The notes beneath the pieces were generated by a model, which was not told the DNA's origin, ran no database searches, and saw only the letters and a program-made list of their open reading frames with translations. 64,000 bases of DNA from Streptomyces sp. NBC_01460 (lineage in GTDB: Bacteria; Actinomycetota; Actinomycetes; Streptomycetales; Streptomycetaceae): positions 6,820,001 to 6,884,000 of the forward strand of contig NZ_CP109473.1 in NCBI RefSeq assembly GCF_036227405.1, written 5' to 3'. Both the position numbers and the translations under genes were made by a program. Shown here piece after piece: positions 1 through 6,671 of the stretch. Numbering within the stretch: the stretch's first letter is position 1; the number at the start of each line of letters is the position of its first letter.

Positions 1-21
1 TCCTACTCTGGCCAAAAGTTC

Positions 22-453
22 TCAGGCCGCTTCGTCGAGCCAGTCGTCAACGTCGACCCCACCCAGCCACTCCGTGGCCCGGTCTCCGGGCTCCAGGCTG
101 AACGTCGTCTTCGCTCCACGCTTGGCGCCGATCGTCTCGACCGCCAGCCACCCGGACTTGACGAGCGCCTGAACGCCTCGCTCGGTGTATGCGCGCTCTC
201 GACCGGCGCTGTCCCGGACGCCCACGGCATCGGCCAGCGAGCGCCACGGAACGGTTACGCGGGAGTCCTCGCCGCAGAGTCGGGCAAGCTGCTTCGCCAC
301 CAGTTGGCCGCTGCGAGGTACGCACTGGATCACGTCGGCGTACCACCGGGACGCCTGCCCGGTCGGCGGGTAGTGCTCGGCCGCCAGGGCGTACCCGCGC
401 TTCCGCAGCCTGGCTCGGTTCTCCTCGATCTTGGGGAACAGGTCTTCCAGCAC
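22..453 (-). CDS. Element protein, winged-helix-like, unknown function
   Basis: 143 residues from a GTG start placed 3 nt after the stop of the preceding gene, so the two are translationally linked. The middle (about residues 45-115) has helices and a turn resembling a winged helix, with a GRERAYTERGVQALVKSGWL segment that could be a recognition helix and wing. The C-terminus is acidic. I recognise no named family. The position, last of a minus-strand series of small element genes, suggests an accessory DNA-binding or replication helper, but that is inference. Confidence 0.6.
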   Translation of the reverse strand: MLEDLFPKIEENRARLRKRGYALAAEHYPPTGQASRWYADVIQCVPRSGQLVAKQLARLCGEDSRVTVPWRSLADAVGVRDSAGRERAYTERGVQALVKSGWLAVETIGAKRGAKTTFSLEPGDRATEWLGGVDVDDWLDEAA

Positions 454-456
454 GGG

Positions 457-678
457 TCACCGCACCGGCCGGGCGAGCTGCCAGGTGTCGTATCCGAGGC
501 GCCGGAGGAACCCCTCTTCCTGAAGGGAGCGAAGCCCGGACTCGAACTCGGCTGCGGGGATGGAGCACTTCCGGGCCAGCTTCCGAGGGGAGAGCCGGAA
601 CGGATCGCTCGCGGGGAGCGTGAGGTAGCGGGACGTATGGCCGACCCAGGAAGGGGCGGCGGGGTTGGTCTTGGGCAC
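457..678 (-). CDS. Small element protein, unknown function
   Basis: 73 residues. The frame is open to 714, but a GGAGG at 689-693 sits 10 nt before the GTG at 678, which I take as the start (MPKTNPAAPSWVGHT). The body has an LSPRKLARKCSIPAAEFESGLRSL-type helix-turn-helix pattern near residues 30-55, so a small DNA-binding role is possible. It is directly followed by the 143-residue gene. No named family recognised. Confidence 0.55.
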   Translation of the reverse strand: MPKTNPAAPSWVGHTSRYLTLPASDPFRLSPRKLARKCSIPAAEFESGLRSLQEEGFLRRLGYDTWQLARPVR

Positions 679-756
679 GGGTGTGCGACCTCCTTCAAGA
701 GGCCGAGGCAGCACGTAGCTACGCCTCGGCGCGGTGATGGTTGATCGCGTGTCCGT

Positions 757-1056
757 TCACGCTCGGGGTGCCCTCGGCTTCCCCTGCCAGCCCCTCGGGA
801 TGGCGGCCTCTCTCGGAGTGGCCAGCTCAACCGCCGTCGCGCGGCGTGAGCTACGGTGCGCCTCGAAGAGGCGGAAGAGAGTTTCTACATGATGCTGACT
901 GATCCGGCCAACTTCGCACCAGTCGGCAATCTGACAGCCGAGCATGATCTCGGGGAGCTTCGAACGGTTGAAGGTGTCCTTCTGCCAGGCAGGTCCGAGG
1001 TATTGGGGCTCCAGGGCGTCAATCTCTTCGGGAGTGAGCGGCGTAATGGCTGCCAT
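757..1056 (-). CDS. Small element protein, unknown function
   Basis: 99 residues from an ATG preceded by GAGGGTGAGA. The N-terminal half carries an acidic stretch (PLTPEEIDALEPQYLGPAW) followed by a helix-rich segment (MLGCQIADWCEVGRISQHHVETLFRLFEAHR). The last 25 residues are basic and proline-rich and may be disordered. No family or catalytic motif recognised. It probably belongs to the minus-strand cluster continuing to 22. Confidence 0.5.
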   Translation of the reverse strand: MAAITPLTPEEIDALEPQYLGPAWQKDTFNRSKLPEIMLGCQIADWCEVGRISQHHVETLFRLFEAHRSSRRATAVELATPREAAIPRGWQGKPRAPRA

Positions 1057-1189
1057 TTCTCACCCTCGAAATCATGCCCTTCACCTGCGTGTTGGCGCTC
1101 CAGGGGCAAGCTGCTGTATCGTCAGACGCCGGAAAGGAGAAGAAATCTTGGCGGGTGACAACGTCAAAATTTCTTTTTCTGGAGTGAAA

Positions 1190-1351
1190 ATGAATACTGA
1201 ATACTGGGCGATCGTCGGTGCGGTCTCAATGGCCGCGCTGGTGGTGTTCGAGCGAGTCCTCGACCGGATTCCACCGATCGCCAAGAAGGCCGTCGTGGCT
1301 GTCCGGTCCATCCGCGCTGTAGCGGATGAGTTCAGGAAGAAGCGCGAATGA
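1190..1351 (+). CDS. Single-pass small membrane protein
   Basis: 53 residues from an ATG with GGAG 5 nt upstream. An in-frame TTG at 1148, also with a GGAG, would give 67 residues. Residues 4-24 (YWAIVGAVSMAALVVFERVL) form one membrane segment, followed by a strongly basic tail ending EFRKKRE. It is the only plus-strand gene in this part of the element. The tail suggests the C-terminus faces the cytoplasm. A holin-like or transfer-accessory role is possible but nothing here proves it. Confidence 0.5.
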   Translation: MNTEYWAIVGAVSMAALVVFERVLDRIPPIAKKAVVAVRSIRAVADEFRKKRE

Positions 1352-1390
1352 CCTACCGTCTGCCCCTGCCTTGTGGTGGGGGCATGCGGC

Positions 1391-1456
1391 GTTCAAGGGT
1401 CTGTCGTCTGACTTGCCTTGAACGTGAAGTCTCGGTTCCCTGGTGGTTGGCCAGGG
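1391..1456. terminator. Two hairpins between convergent element genes
   Basis: GTTCAAGG (1391-1398) pairs with CCTTGAAC (1416-1423), and CCCTGG pairs with CCAGGG around 1438-1456. They lie in the gap between the plus-strand membrane-protein gene and the minus-strand gene ending at 1531. Nothing else is seen in 1352-1530. Confidence 0.4.
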
Positions 1457-1530
1457 GTGGCGTCTTGCCGAGCGAGAGGGGGCTCCTTGCGCTCGACGAG
1501 CGGGTAGGGCGCTGGCCGAGCGAAGCGTGG

Positions 1531-1734
1531 TCACGGCGCCAGCATCTCGGCCACCTCGACGAGCAACCAGGCCGGTACACCCGAGCCGGAGACGGGGCAG
1601 TAGCGCCCGTCGGCTGTGTGACGGAAGAGGAGTCGGCCGGTACCTACCGGCAAATCGACAATGGTGCCGACCGGCAGGTTCGACAGCTCGGGTGCCGTTG
1701 TCTTGCGGACGTCGAGGTATGCCTTACGACTCAT
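1531..1734 (-). CDS. Small element protein, unknown function
   Basis: 67 residues starting MSRKAYLDVRKTTAPELSN; the ATG at 1734 follows GGGAG by about 8 nt. The frame is open further upstream, but this start fits the ribosome site and overlaps the end of the ribbon-helix-helix gene by 11 nt, implying coupling. The sequence has a beta-rich core (GTIVDLPVGTGRLLFRHTA) and ends in a short helix. No family recognised. Being downstream of a small DNA-binding protein, it could be its partner, but no toxin motif is visible. Confidence 0.55.
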   Translation of the reverse strand: MSRKAYLDVRKTTAPELSNLPVGTIVDLPVGTGRLLFRHTADGRYCPVSGSGVPAWLLVEVAEMLAP

Positions 1735-1942
1735 GCGTGACACTCCCTCGCGCCGGTCGGACACACGTGTGACCGGTCGCCACAAAGGGCGCTCCGGCAG
1801 GCATTTTCAGGTACGACAGGTAGAGGTCGAGCGCCTGTGTGACGACTTCGGCTGTCGTCGTACTGCCGGTCATGCGCTGAGTCTCTGCGAGTTGCTCGCG
1901 TGTGACGTCGGTGTGGCGGACGGAGATCGTTGTCTTACTCAT
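1724..1942 (-). CDS. Ribbon-helix-helix (Arc/CopG-like) DNA-binding protein
   Basis: 72 residues. The beta strand TTISVRHTDVT is followed by two helices (REQLAETQRMTG, then TTAEVVTQALDLYLSYLK), the order of an RHH fold. Such proteins act as dimers on short operators. A GGAGG-type site precedes the ATG. The gene overlaps the 67-residue gene downstream, a layout often seen for antitoxin/partner pairs, although the partner has no recognisable toxin motif. Likely an autoregulated repressor of the element. Confidence 0.65.
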   Translation of the reverse strand: MSKTTISVRHTDVTREQLAETQRMTGSTTTAEVVTQALDLYLSYLKMPAGAPFVATGHTCVRPARGSVTHES

Positions 1943-1972
1943 GCTGGTGGTTTCCTCCTTGGGGCATGACGA

Positions 1973-2003
1973 AGAGGCGCCCCCTGCGTGACGGGGCGCC
2001 TCT
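1973..2003 (-). terminator. Perfect 11-bp hairpin terminator
   Basis: AGAGGCGCCCC (1973-1983) pairs perfectly with GGGGCGCCTCT (1993-2003). It lies just after the 35-residue membrane peptide gene and before the ribbon-helix-helix gene on the minus strand, so it probably separates two transcription units. Confidence 0.7.
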
Positions 2004-2020
2004 CTGTTGGTCGAGCTTGG

Positions 2021-2128
2021 TCAGTCGGTCTTACGCGCCGGTGCTCCCGGTGTGACGAGCAGATCGGCGGTTGCACGTACGAGCGTGACGAGAGCGGCGA
2101 TGTAGGCGACGAGAGCGACGACTGTCAT
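2021..2128 (-). CDS. 35-residue hydrophobic membrane peptide
   Basis: Short gene with a strong ribosome site (AGGAGG, 8-9 nt before ATG). It encodes MTVVALVAYIAALVTLVRAT followed by a polar tail ending KTD. Residues 2-17 are one membrane segment. The terminator at 1973-2003 follows the stop. The ribosome site, clean stop and terminator argue that it is real despite its length. Function unknown. Confidence 0.5.
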   Translation of the reverse strand: MTVVALVAYIAALVTLVRATADLLVTPGAPARKTD

Positions 2129-2230
2129 GCGGGGTTGCCTCCTGTGTGTGACAGCCCTTGATCGGGCCGTTCAGCACCGCCCCCGGAAGCGGACCATTCC
2201 AGGGGCGACACTCAACGGCCGATCAGAGGC

Positions 2231-3094
2231 TCATCGGCCCAGGCCCATGAAGATGTCCATGCCGCTCTGCGGGCCGGTGGACAGCGTGGGTCGCCTGGAC
2301 GCGTACCAGTCGTCACGCCGAGCCTTCAGCTCGGGGTCGACGTTCGGATCCTCGATCTGCTTCACAGTGAAGCGGACCTCATCCTTCTCCAAGCCGTCCC
2401 CCACGCTCCGCATGAGGACGTTCAGGGAGTCGGGGTTCAGAACCTCTCCGCCAACCTTCCGCAGGGCCCGGACAATGCGCTCAGGGACGATGTCGCGGTG
2501 CTCGGGGCGTCGGTACAGGGTGACGGTGACCGTTGCGCTGTAGGTGACGCCAGGAACGATGTCGCGGCGCTTGTACTGCCGGTCCGTGTACGTGCCGTCC
2601 CAGGAGCTTTCCGACTGGCTGACGATCAGGACCGGAGCGTCGGCCTCGGTCGGCACGAGGGCGCGCACGTCGGCGAAGGTCGAGAACACCTGCGCGGCGG
2701 GGAAGGTGTTCGCCTCCAGGAGAGCGGACGCCACCGCCTTCGCCACCTTCTTGTCGGACGGGGGAAGGGCGCGCTCGGCGCGCTGGATGCGCGGGTCCTC
2801 GCCGTCAGGATTGGTGTTGTTGATGTGCTTGTTCGCGAGGAGCTTTGCGCGCTCCTCGGCCGCGAGGGCTTCGGCGAACTCGGCCGGGGTCGCCGTCTCG
2901 ATGCCTCGGGCGAAGCGGGCCCTCATGCCCTGCACCACGCCGGTCGCCTCGTAGTAGGCATCGTTCCATCGCTCGATGTTGTCGCGGAGCTCGGAGAGCT
3001 CCGTCTGTGCCTTGCTCGCCTTGAGGGCGGCGTCACGCTCGGCCGCCGTGATGGCGTCGGCGAAGGACTTGGTCGTCGTCTTGGTGGTAGCCAC
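2231..3094 (-). CDS. Element protein with N-terminal coiled coil, unknown function
   Basis: 287 residues from the GTG at 3094 (MATTKTTTKSFADAI), chosen because AAGGAG lies about 10 nt upstream. The open frame extends to 3142, but that start has no ribosome site. Residues 15-60 are charged and helical, probably coiled coil. The rest mixes helices and strands, including a TYSATVTVTLYRRP strand region and a charged C-terminus. I see no enzyme motif. It is the largest unassigned gene on this side of the element and sits downstream of the HTH_17 pair. Confidence 0.6.
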   Translation of the reverse strand: MATTKTTTKSFADAITAAERDAALKASKAQTELSELRDNIERWNDAYYEATGVVQGMRARFARGIETATPAEFAEALAAEERAKLLANKHINNTNPDGEDPRIQRAERALPPSDKKVAKAVASALLEANTFPAAQVFSTFADVRALVPTEADAPVLIVSQSESSWDGTYTDRQYKRRDIVPGVTYSATVTVTLYRRPEHRDIVPERIVRALRKVGGEVLNPDSLNVLMRSVGDGLEKDEVRFTVKQIEDPNVDPELKARRDDWYASRRPTLSTGPQSGMDIFMGLGR

Positions 3095-3203
3095 TGCGGT
3101 TGTGCTCCTTCGGTTGATGTGCATACAGAAACCCCCTGGCATCGGGCCAGAGGGCGTGTAGTTCAGGGGTGAGTCGTGGTCGGCCGGAACGGCCGGCTCG
3201 GGG

Positions 3204-3443
3204 TCAGCGGCGACGTCTGCGCCAGGCGGCGTAAGCCGCAGACCACTCGTCGAAGTTTTCGTAGATCCACTCGGTATTCAGCGCGGTTGCTGGCCGGAGC
3301 GTCGGTTCGTGGTGGACCGCCTCGGGGAGCTTGCCCTCGATCCGGCAATGGAAGGCGAAGAGGCGGACGAGCATGTGACGCTCACCGAGCCAATCCGCCG
3401 CAACCGAGGTCGGCGCCCAGTAGCCGGTAGAGCGTTGGGTCAT
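3204..3443 (-). CDS. Small element protein coupled to the HTH_17 gene
   Basis: 79 residues beginning MTQRSTGYWAPTSVAADWLG. Its ATG overlaps the TGA of the HTH_17 gene by 4 nt, so the two are co-translated. It is rich in tryptophan and aromatic residues (WIYENFDEWSAAYAAW near the C-terminus) and ends in a run of arginines. No family recognised. It may be a partner of the excisionase-like protein or a conserved passenger of the element. Confidence 0.55.
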   Translation of the reverse strand: MTQRSTGYWAPTSVAADWLGERHMLVRLFAFHCRIEGKLPEAVHHEPTLRPATALNTEWIYENFDEWSAAYAAWRRRRR

Positions 3444-3622
3444 CGAGCGCCACGCTCCTTGACGGCACGGGCGATGACGTCTTCGCGGTAGACGATCGTT
3501 CCGCCGACGCGCACGTACGCGGGGCCTCGCCCTTCCGAGCGCCAGACCCTCATCGTGGCCGGAGCGATGCCGAGCCGACGAGCGGCTTCCGGGGTGGTCA
3601 GGTACTTCCCATCGAGATCCAC
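3440..3622 (-). CDS. HTH_17 / excisionase-like DNA-binding protein
   Basis: 60 residues from a GTG with GGGAGG 8 nt upstream. The segment LTTPEAARRLGIAPATMRVW followed by a basic wing and YREDVIARAV is the MerR-like winged helix of the HTH_17/excisionase family. In actinobacterial elements such genes are often called xis. For a serine integrase, however, the direction factor need not be of this type, so control of excision is possible but not shown. It lies just downstream of a strong hairpin and the repeat array, so it may also read those sequences. Confidence 0.7.
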   Translation of the reverse strand: MDLDGKYLTTPEAARRLGIAPATMRVWRSEGRGPAYVRVGGTIVYREDVIARAVKERGAR

Positions 3623-3679
3623 TTGCGGGACCTCCCTTCACGTAGACAGCGGTGATGTTCTGTTGAGAGCAAATGAGAG

Positions 3680-3724
3680 AAGCCCTGCCGACTACCCAGG
3701 AGGCGGGAGGTGTCGGCAGGGCTT
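3680..3724. terminator. Perfect 13-bp hairpin upstream of the HTH_17 gene
   Basis: AAGCCCTGCCGAC (3680-3692) pairs perfectly with GTCGGCAGGGCTT (3712-3724). It lies about 45 nt before the ribosome site of the minus-strand HTH_17 gene. It could be an attenuator for that gene or a terminator for transcription from either side. A related CCCTG-rich stem occurs at 4238-4275. Confidence 0.5.
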
Positions 3725-3854
3725 CGGTCACGAGGAGCACTCGGCGGGAGGAGTGACACCGGGCTCGACTCGGGGATGACAGGGTGAGAGAGGCCCTGTC
3801 GTTGAAGGCTTGGGGGTAAGTGGCTTCGGCTTGCGGCCCCGCCAGGGGCCCAGC

Positions 3855-4146
3855 CTCTACGGCGCTTGGTCGCTCGCTCCTCTACCTACAAAGAGCCATC
3901 GAGCAGGGCGGAAGTCAGGACGCTTTCGACGTGACGCCAATCATGCTTGCCGTTGGGGTCGCTCGGCTGCGCCTCGCTCCTACTTACTGATACGGAGCGA
4001 GCGGGCCGTGAGTCAGGGTGCGGCCGGCGTGACGCCAGTCACGCTCAATGCCGGGGTCGCTCGGCTGCGCCTCGCTCCCCCTACTTACAAGTCCGGATGA
4101 GCGGGACGCTTGTCCGGGTCGCTTCGCCGTGACCCCGGTCACCTGC
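3855..4146. repeat. Non-coding direct-repeat array, possible origin (iterons)
   Basis: About 500 nt (3744-4237) hold no convincing gene. GGTCGCTCGGCTGCGCCTCG occurs exactly at 3957-3976 and 4055-4074 within identical 26-nt blocks 98 nt apart (3955-3980 and 4053-4078). A shortened version lies near 3866-3882. Each long block is preceded by a diverged copy of CGTGACGCCAGTCACGCT, and a further variant with CCGTGACCCCGGTCACC lies at 4129-4145. Spaced degenerate repeats beside a small DNA-binding gene fit an iteron-type origin or a partition/operator region. Which one is inference. Confidence 0.6.
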
Positions 4147-4237
4147 CGCCCGAGGAATGAAAGGCCCTCACTTACTGGTAGGAGTTGATCAAGGAAAAGT
4201 CCGCATCGATCGCAGAAGAGAGACGCAGCTCACACGG

Positions 4238-4275
4238 GAGCCCCTGCCGGCCACGGGGGAGGCCGACAGGGGCTC
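4238..4275 (-). terminator. 15-bp hairpin ending the XRE/DUF6879 operon
   Basis: GAGCCCCTGCCGGCC (4238-4252) pairs with GGCCGACAGGGGCTC (4261-4275), with one wobble pair. It lies 55 nt after the stop of the last gene of the minus-strand operon running from 6373. Confidence 0.65.
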
Positions 4276-4329
4276 TACGCCCGACACGCCTCGGAGTCTC
4301 GCTCGCCGTCCCGAGGGGGGGCCGGAGCT

Positions 4330-4557
4330 CTACTCGGCCCGCTCGACGAGAGCGAAGGAAGTGCAGAGGCGCCGGAAGCTCCCATGCCCTGTCCGGCCGG
4401 TATGGCTCATGCACTCGATGTCGACGGCCGCGCCGTCCGTCGAGGGCGACGCCTTCCACTCACACTCGTACGCCAGACACTCGGCCTCGAAGGTGACGTC
4501 CGTATCCGGGTGCTGCGTGATCCGGTGCTTCACGAAGCGGACGATGGAGCGGGCCAA
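4330..4557 (-). CDS. DUF7848-like small protein
   Basis: 75 residues from a TTG (MARSIVRFVKHRITQHPDTD) preceded by GAGGAGG. The pattern QHPDTDVTFEAECLAYECEW, then CMSHTGRTGH, then CTSFALVERA matches small Streptomyces proteins I remember as DUF7848, which often accompany XRE regulators. The conserved Cys and His residues suggest metal binding. The start overlaps the preceding gene by 28 nt. It is last in the XRE/DUF6879 operon and just before a terminator. Function unknown. Confidence 0.6.
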   Translation of the reverse strand: MARSIVRFVKHRITQHPDTDVTFEAECLAYECEWKASPSTDGAAVDIECMSHTGRTGHGSFRRLCTSFALVERAE

Positions 4558-4757
4558 CGCCCCCTCCTCGTTCGGTGCGGGTGGTTGCGGATCTCCACAT
4601 CGGCGTCTGTCGCTCCCGACAGATCCCCTCTGTCCCGTGCCGCCTGTCGTTGCTTGACCAGCGCCGTGCACACCTCGCAGTTCGCCGCCGCTTCGGGCGG
4701 CGGGAGCGGAAGCGCCAGGTTCACCGGTCCCGACATTGCCGTCTGTCGTGCGCTCAT
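4530..4757 (-). CDS. Small Cys-containing protein of the XRE operon
   Basis: 75 residues. The ATG at 4757 follows GGGGAGG by about 10 nt. After a proline-rich N-terminus come NCEVC (residues 27-31), a charged helix and a basic tail containing HPHRTRRGR. The two Cys plus the His residues could form a small zinc site. It overlaps the next gene by 28 nt and follows the XRE gene by 89 nt. No experimentally known function recalled. Confidence 0.55.
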   Translation of the reverse strand: MSARQTAMSGPVNLALPLPPPEAAANCEVCTALVKQRQAARDRGDLSGATDADVEIRNHPHRTRRGRWPAPSSAS

Positions 4758-4846
4758 TCCGTGCGACCTCCCCGGTTGCGTGTCTCGGGATGAGAATCGC
4801 CCGAGACGAGGTCGAGGGTGCGGTTCAGTCGCGTTGTGGCATGAAC

Positions 4847-5680
4847 TCACGCACGGCAGGCAGCGGACCACTCGGCGAGCTTTGCTCTCGCCTCTTCGCC
4901 GAACAGAGCGCGCCCCTCGTACCCAGCGAACTCCTCGGCGTACGCCCGCACGTCCCTTGGATCGCGGAACACCATGACGCCCGTGGACATCTCCGCCGTA
5001 GCCAGCCGGCCGTCGTAGATCGTGAAGGTGTTCAGGGGGCACCCCGGTAGCGGGGTGTCCATCGGGATCACGCCGAGGTGCACGTTCGGCAGGTGTGTGA
5101 GGGAGGCGAGGCGGTCAACCTGTACGGCCATCGCGTCGGCAGCAAGGAACGGGGACCGTGCCGCCTGCTCGGTCAGAAGGAACGTGAACCGCTTCGATCG
5201 GTCGTACAGGACTTCCTGTCGCTCCAGCTTCCGGGCGATGGCCTTGCTGTGGTCACCGGGGATGTGGGCCAGGCTCGCCCTGATGTACTCCGGCGTCGAG
5301 AGTAGGCCGGTGATCATCGAGAGCAGGAAGAACCGGAACTCTGCCGACGACGCTTCGAGCCCGGCCAACTCCCGTTGCTTCTTGTCGAGCCCCTTCCGGC
5401 GGAGCCCTCGCGCGTCCTGCCATTCAGTGTTCGCCGTACGGGTGAGGGCGGACACTTCCGCCACCACTTCGGGCGGAGCTTCGAGGGCGATCAGAAGCGC
5501 CTCGATGTCAACGAGGGTCGGGCGGGTCTGCCCGTTCTCGATGCGGCTCACCTTCGACTGAGACATGGCGCAACGCGCGGCGAGCCGGTCCCCAGAGAGA
5601 CCGGCCGCCTTGCGTAGATCTCGGAGCATGGAGCCCAGCTCTTGCCGGGACTTGCCGAGCTCCTCGGGCTCGAACGTCAC
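4847..5680 (-). CDS. XRE-family regulator with DUF5753 (Scr1-type)
   Basis: 277 residues from a GTG that overlaps the upstream stop by 4 nt. Residues 12-70 form a Cro/CI helix-turn-helix (SGDRLAARCAMSQSKVSRIE). The remainder is the DUF5753 sensor-like domain, with STPEYIRASLAH, a RQEVLYDRSKRF segment, PNVHLGVIPMDTPLPGCPLNTFTIYD and a C-terminal AEEFAGYEGRALFG motif. This is the architecture of WhiJ/Scr1-type actinobacterial regulators, which pair with small DUF397 or DUF6879 proteins. Here the partner is the DUF6879 gene immediately upstream. It probably controls element gene expression. Confidence 0.85.
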   Translation of the reverse strand: MTFEPEELGKSRQELGSMLRDLRKAAGLSGDRLAARCAMSQSKVSRIENGQTRPTLVDIEALLIALEAPPEVVAEVSALTRTANTEWQDARGLRRKGLDKKQRELAGLEASSAEFRFFLLSMITGLLSTPEYIRASLAHIPGDHSKAIARKLERQEVLYDRSKRFTFLLTEQAARSPFLAADAMAVQVDRLASLTHLPNVHLGVIPMDTPLPGCPLNTFTIYDGRLATAEMSTGVMVFRDPRDVRAYAEEFAGYEGRALFGEEARAKLAEWSAACRA

Positions 5681-6180
5681 TCGCTCTTCACGTACTCCAG
5701 GAAGGGGACGGACTCGGCGACGGCGAGGCGCTGGTACTCGATGAACGGCGCAGGGTCACCCTCGTACAGCTCCCGGCCAACCTGCGTGCCGTCGTCCTCG
5801 TAGCGCATGAGCACGACCGTCGAGCGGTCGAACATCCAGTAGTCGCCGACGTCGTCCGGTAGCGGGTTGGGCCGGTCCGTCAGGTCGAGAATGCGGATGT
5901 CCTCTCCTGCCGGTGCCTGGTGCTGGTAGTACCGCTCGAACTCGAAGCGCAGGTAATCGCTCAACGGCCGACGCACGATGTGCACGCGTCCCACCTTCCG
6001 AGTGCGGACCATGTCCGTCCAGGAGTCGGAGTAAGGGCCGGGGAACCGGGCCCCTGCCTTGAACGCCTCGAACTCCTCGGCTTCCTGCGGTACGAGGTAC
6101 TGAGGCAGGGTCTCCAGTCGCCACGCTTCCGTCTGGAAGTCGCGGAACTTGGCCTGCCAGTCGTCACCATCCAAGAGCAC
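5677..6180 (-). CDS. DUF6879 family protein
   Basis: 167 residues. The pattern WQAKFRDFQTEAWRLETLPQY, then PGPYSDSWTDMVRTRKVGRVHIVRRPLSDYLRFEFE, then ILDL and DYWMFDRSTVVLMRYEDDG is that of DUF6879 proteins, which travel with Scr1-type XRE regulators. It overlaps the XRE gene by 4 nt and the 69-residue gene by 17 nt, so the three are translated together. Its biochemical role is unknown; a toxin-antitoxin-like partnership has been proposed for such pairs but cannot be judged from sequence. Confidence 0.8.
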   Translation of the reverse strand: MLLDGDDWQAKFRDFQTEAWRLETLPQYLVPQEAEEFEAFKAGARFPGPYSDSWTDMVRTRKVGRVHIVRRPLSDYLRFEFERYYQHQAPAGEDIRILDLTDRPNPLPDDVGDYWMFDRSTVVLMRYEDDGTQVGRELYEGDPAPFIEYQRLAVAESVPFLEYVKSE

Positions 6181-6373
6181 GGACAGCCTCCCGAAGAACG
6201 CTCTCGGGGATCTCTACAAGCCCTTCCCCCTGCGGCGGAGTGAAGGCGCCGGACACATCGCCTTGCATCACGAACGAGCCGGACGCGGTGCGGTAGACGT
6301 TCGGGCAGTCGCCCTGTCCGCACTCGCCATTCCCATTGCCGGTGAGTCGGGTAAGCCCTGCGCGCTCAGCCAT
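6164..6373 (-). CDS. Small protein leading the DUF6879-XRE operon
   Basis: 69 residues, MAERAGLTRLTGNGNGECGQGDCPNVYRT and onward. A Cys-x4-Cys pair and the segment FTPPQGEGLVEIPESVLREAVR are visible. I recall similar proteins directly upstream of DUF6879 genes in other Streptomyces. A GGGGG tract 6 nt before the ATG serves as ribosome site. It overlaps the DUF6879 gene by 17 nt. Function unknown. Confidence 0.65.
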   Translation of the reverse strand: MAERAGLTRLTGNGNGECGQGDCPNVYRTASGSFVMQGDVSGAFTPPQGEGLVEIPESVLREAVRALGW

Positions 6374-6583
6374 GCGTAACCCCCTGGTCTGTGTGCCGGA
6401 TCAGCGGAGCTGACCGGCTTCGGAGGGCGGGCCTCTGCCCGTCCCTCCACGGCCCCTGTCGGGCCCGTCGACAACGACCGTACGAGCGCCACCCACGGCC
6501 GTCTACCCATGAACGCGGGTATGCACGTCTCTGCATGAACTGAGGCGCCCAGAGGGCGCACAGAGCTTCGAGGGGAACGAGCG
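6374..6583 (-). promoter_or_regulatory. Probable promoter region of the DUF6879-XRE operon
   Basis: No gene is seen between the integrase terminator and the start at 6373. Read on the minus strand, the stretch contains two GTTCATG words about 25 nt apart and a GGACGGGCAGAGGCCCGCCC hairpin near 6434-6457. No confident -35/-10 pair was found, so only the location is proposed. Confidence 0.3.
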
Positions 6584-6618
6584 GAGCCCCGCCCCCTCGG
6601 TGTGAGGGAACGGGGCTC
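6584..6618 (-). terminator. Hairpin terminator of the integrase gene
   Basis: On the minus strand GAGCCCCG pairs with CGGGGCTC-type sequence at the base and TCCCTC pairs with GAGGGG inside, giving a long stem at 6584-6618, about 54 nt after the integrase stop. Confidence 0.65.
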
Positions 6619-6671
6619 AATGGTCCGGCAGGCCGCTCGGCTCCGCCTCCCCGCCGGCCGTTACGTAGCGC

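Noticed and set aside
1348..1740. Plus-strand frame of 130 codons overlapping the small membrane protein by ATGA
   Set aside because: The start overlap looks tempting, but the protein is Arg/Gly-rich with no fold, and two better minus-strand genes occupy its second half.
3855..4146. CRISPR array
   Set aside because: The repeats are long, diverged and only two to three in number, with no short constant spacers and no cas genes.
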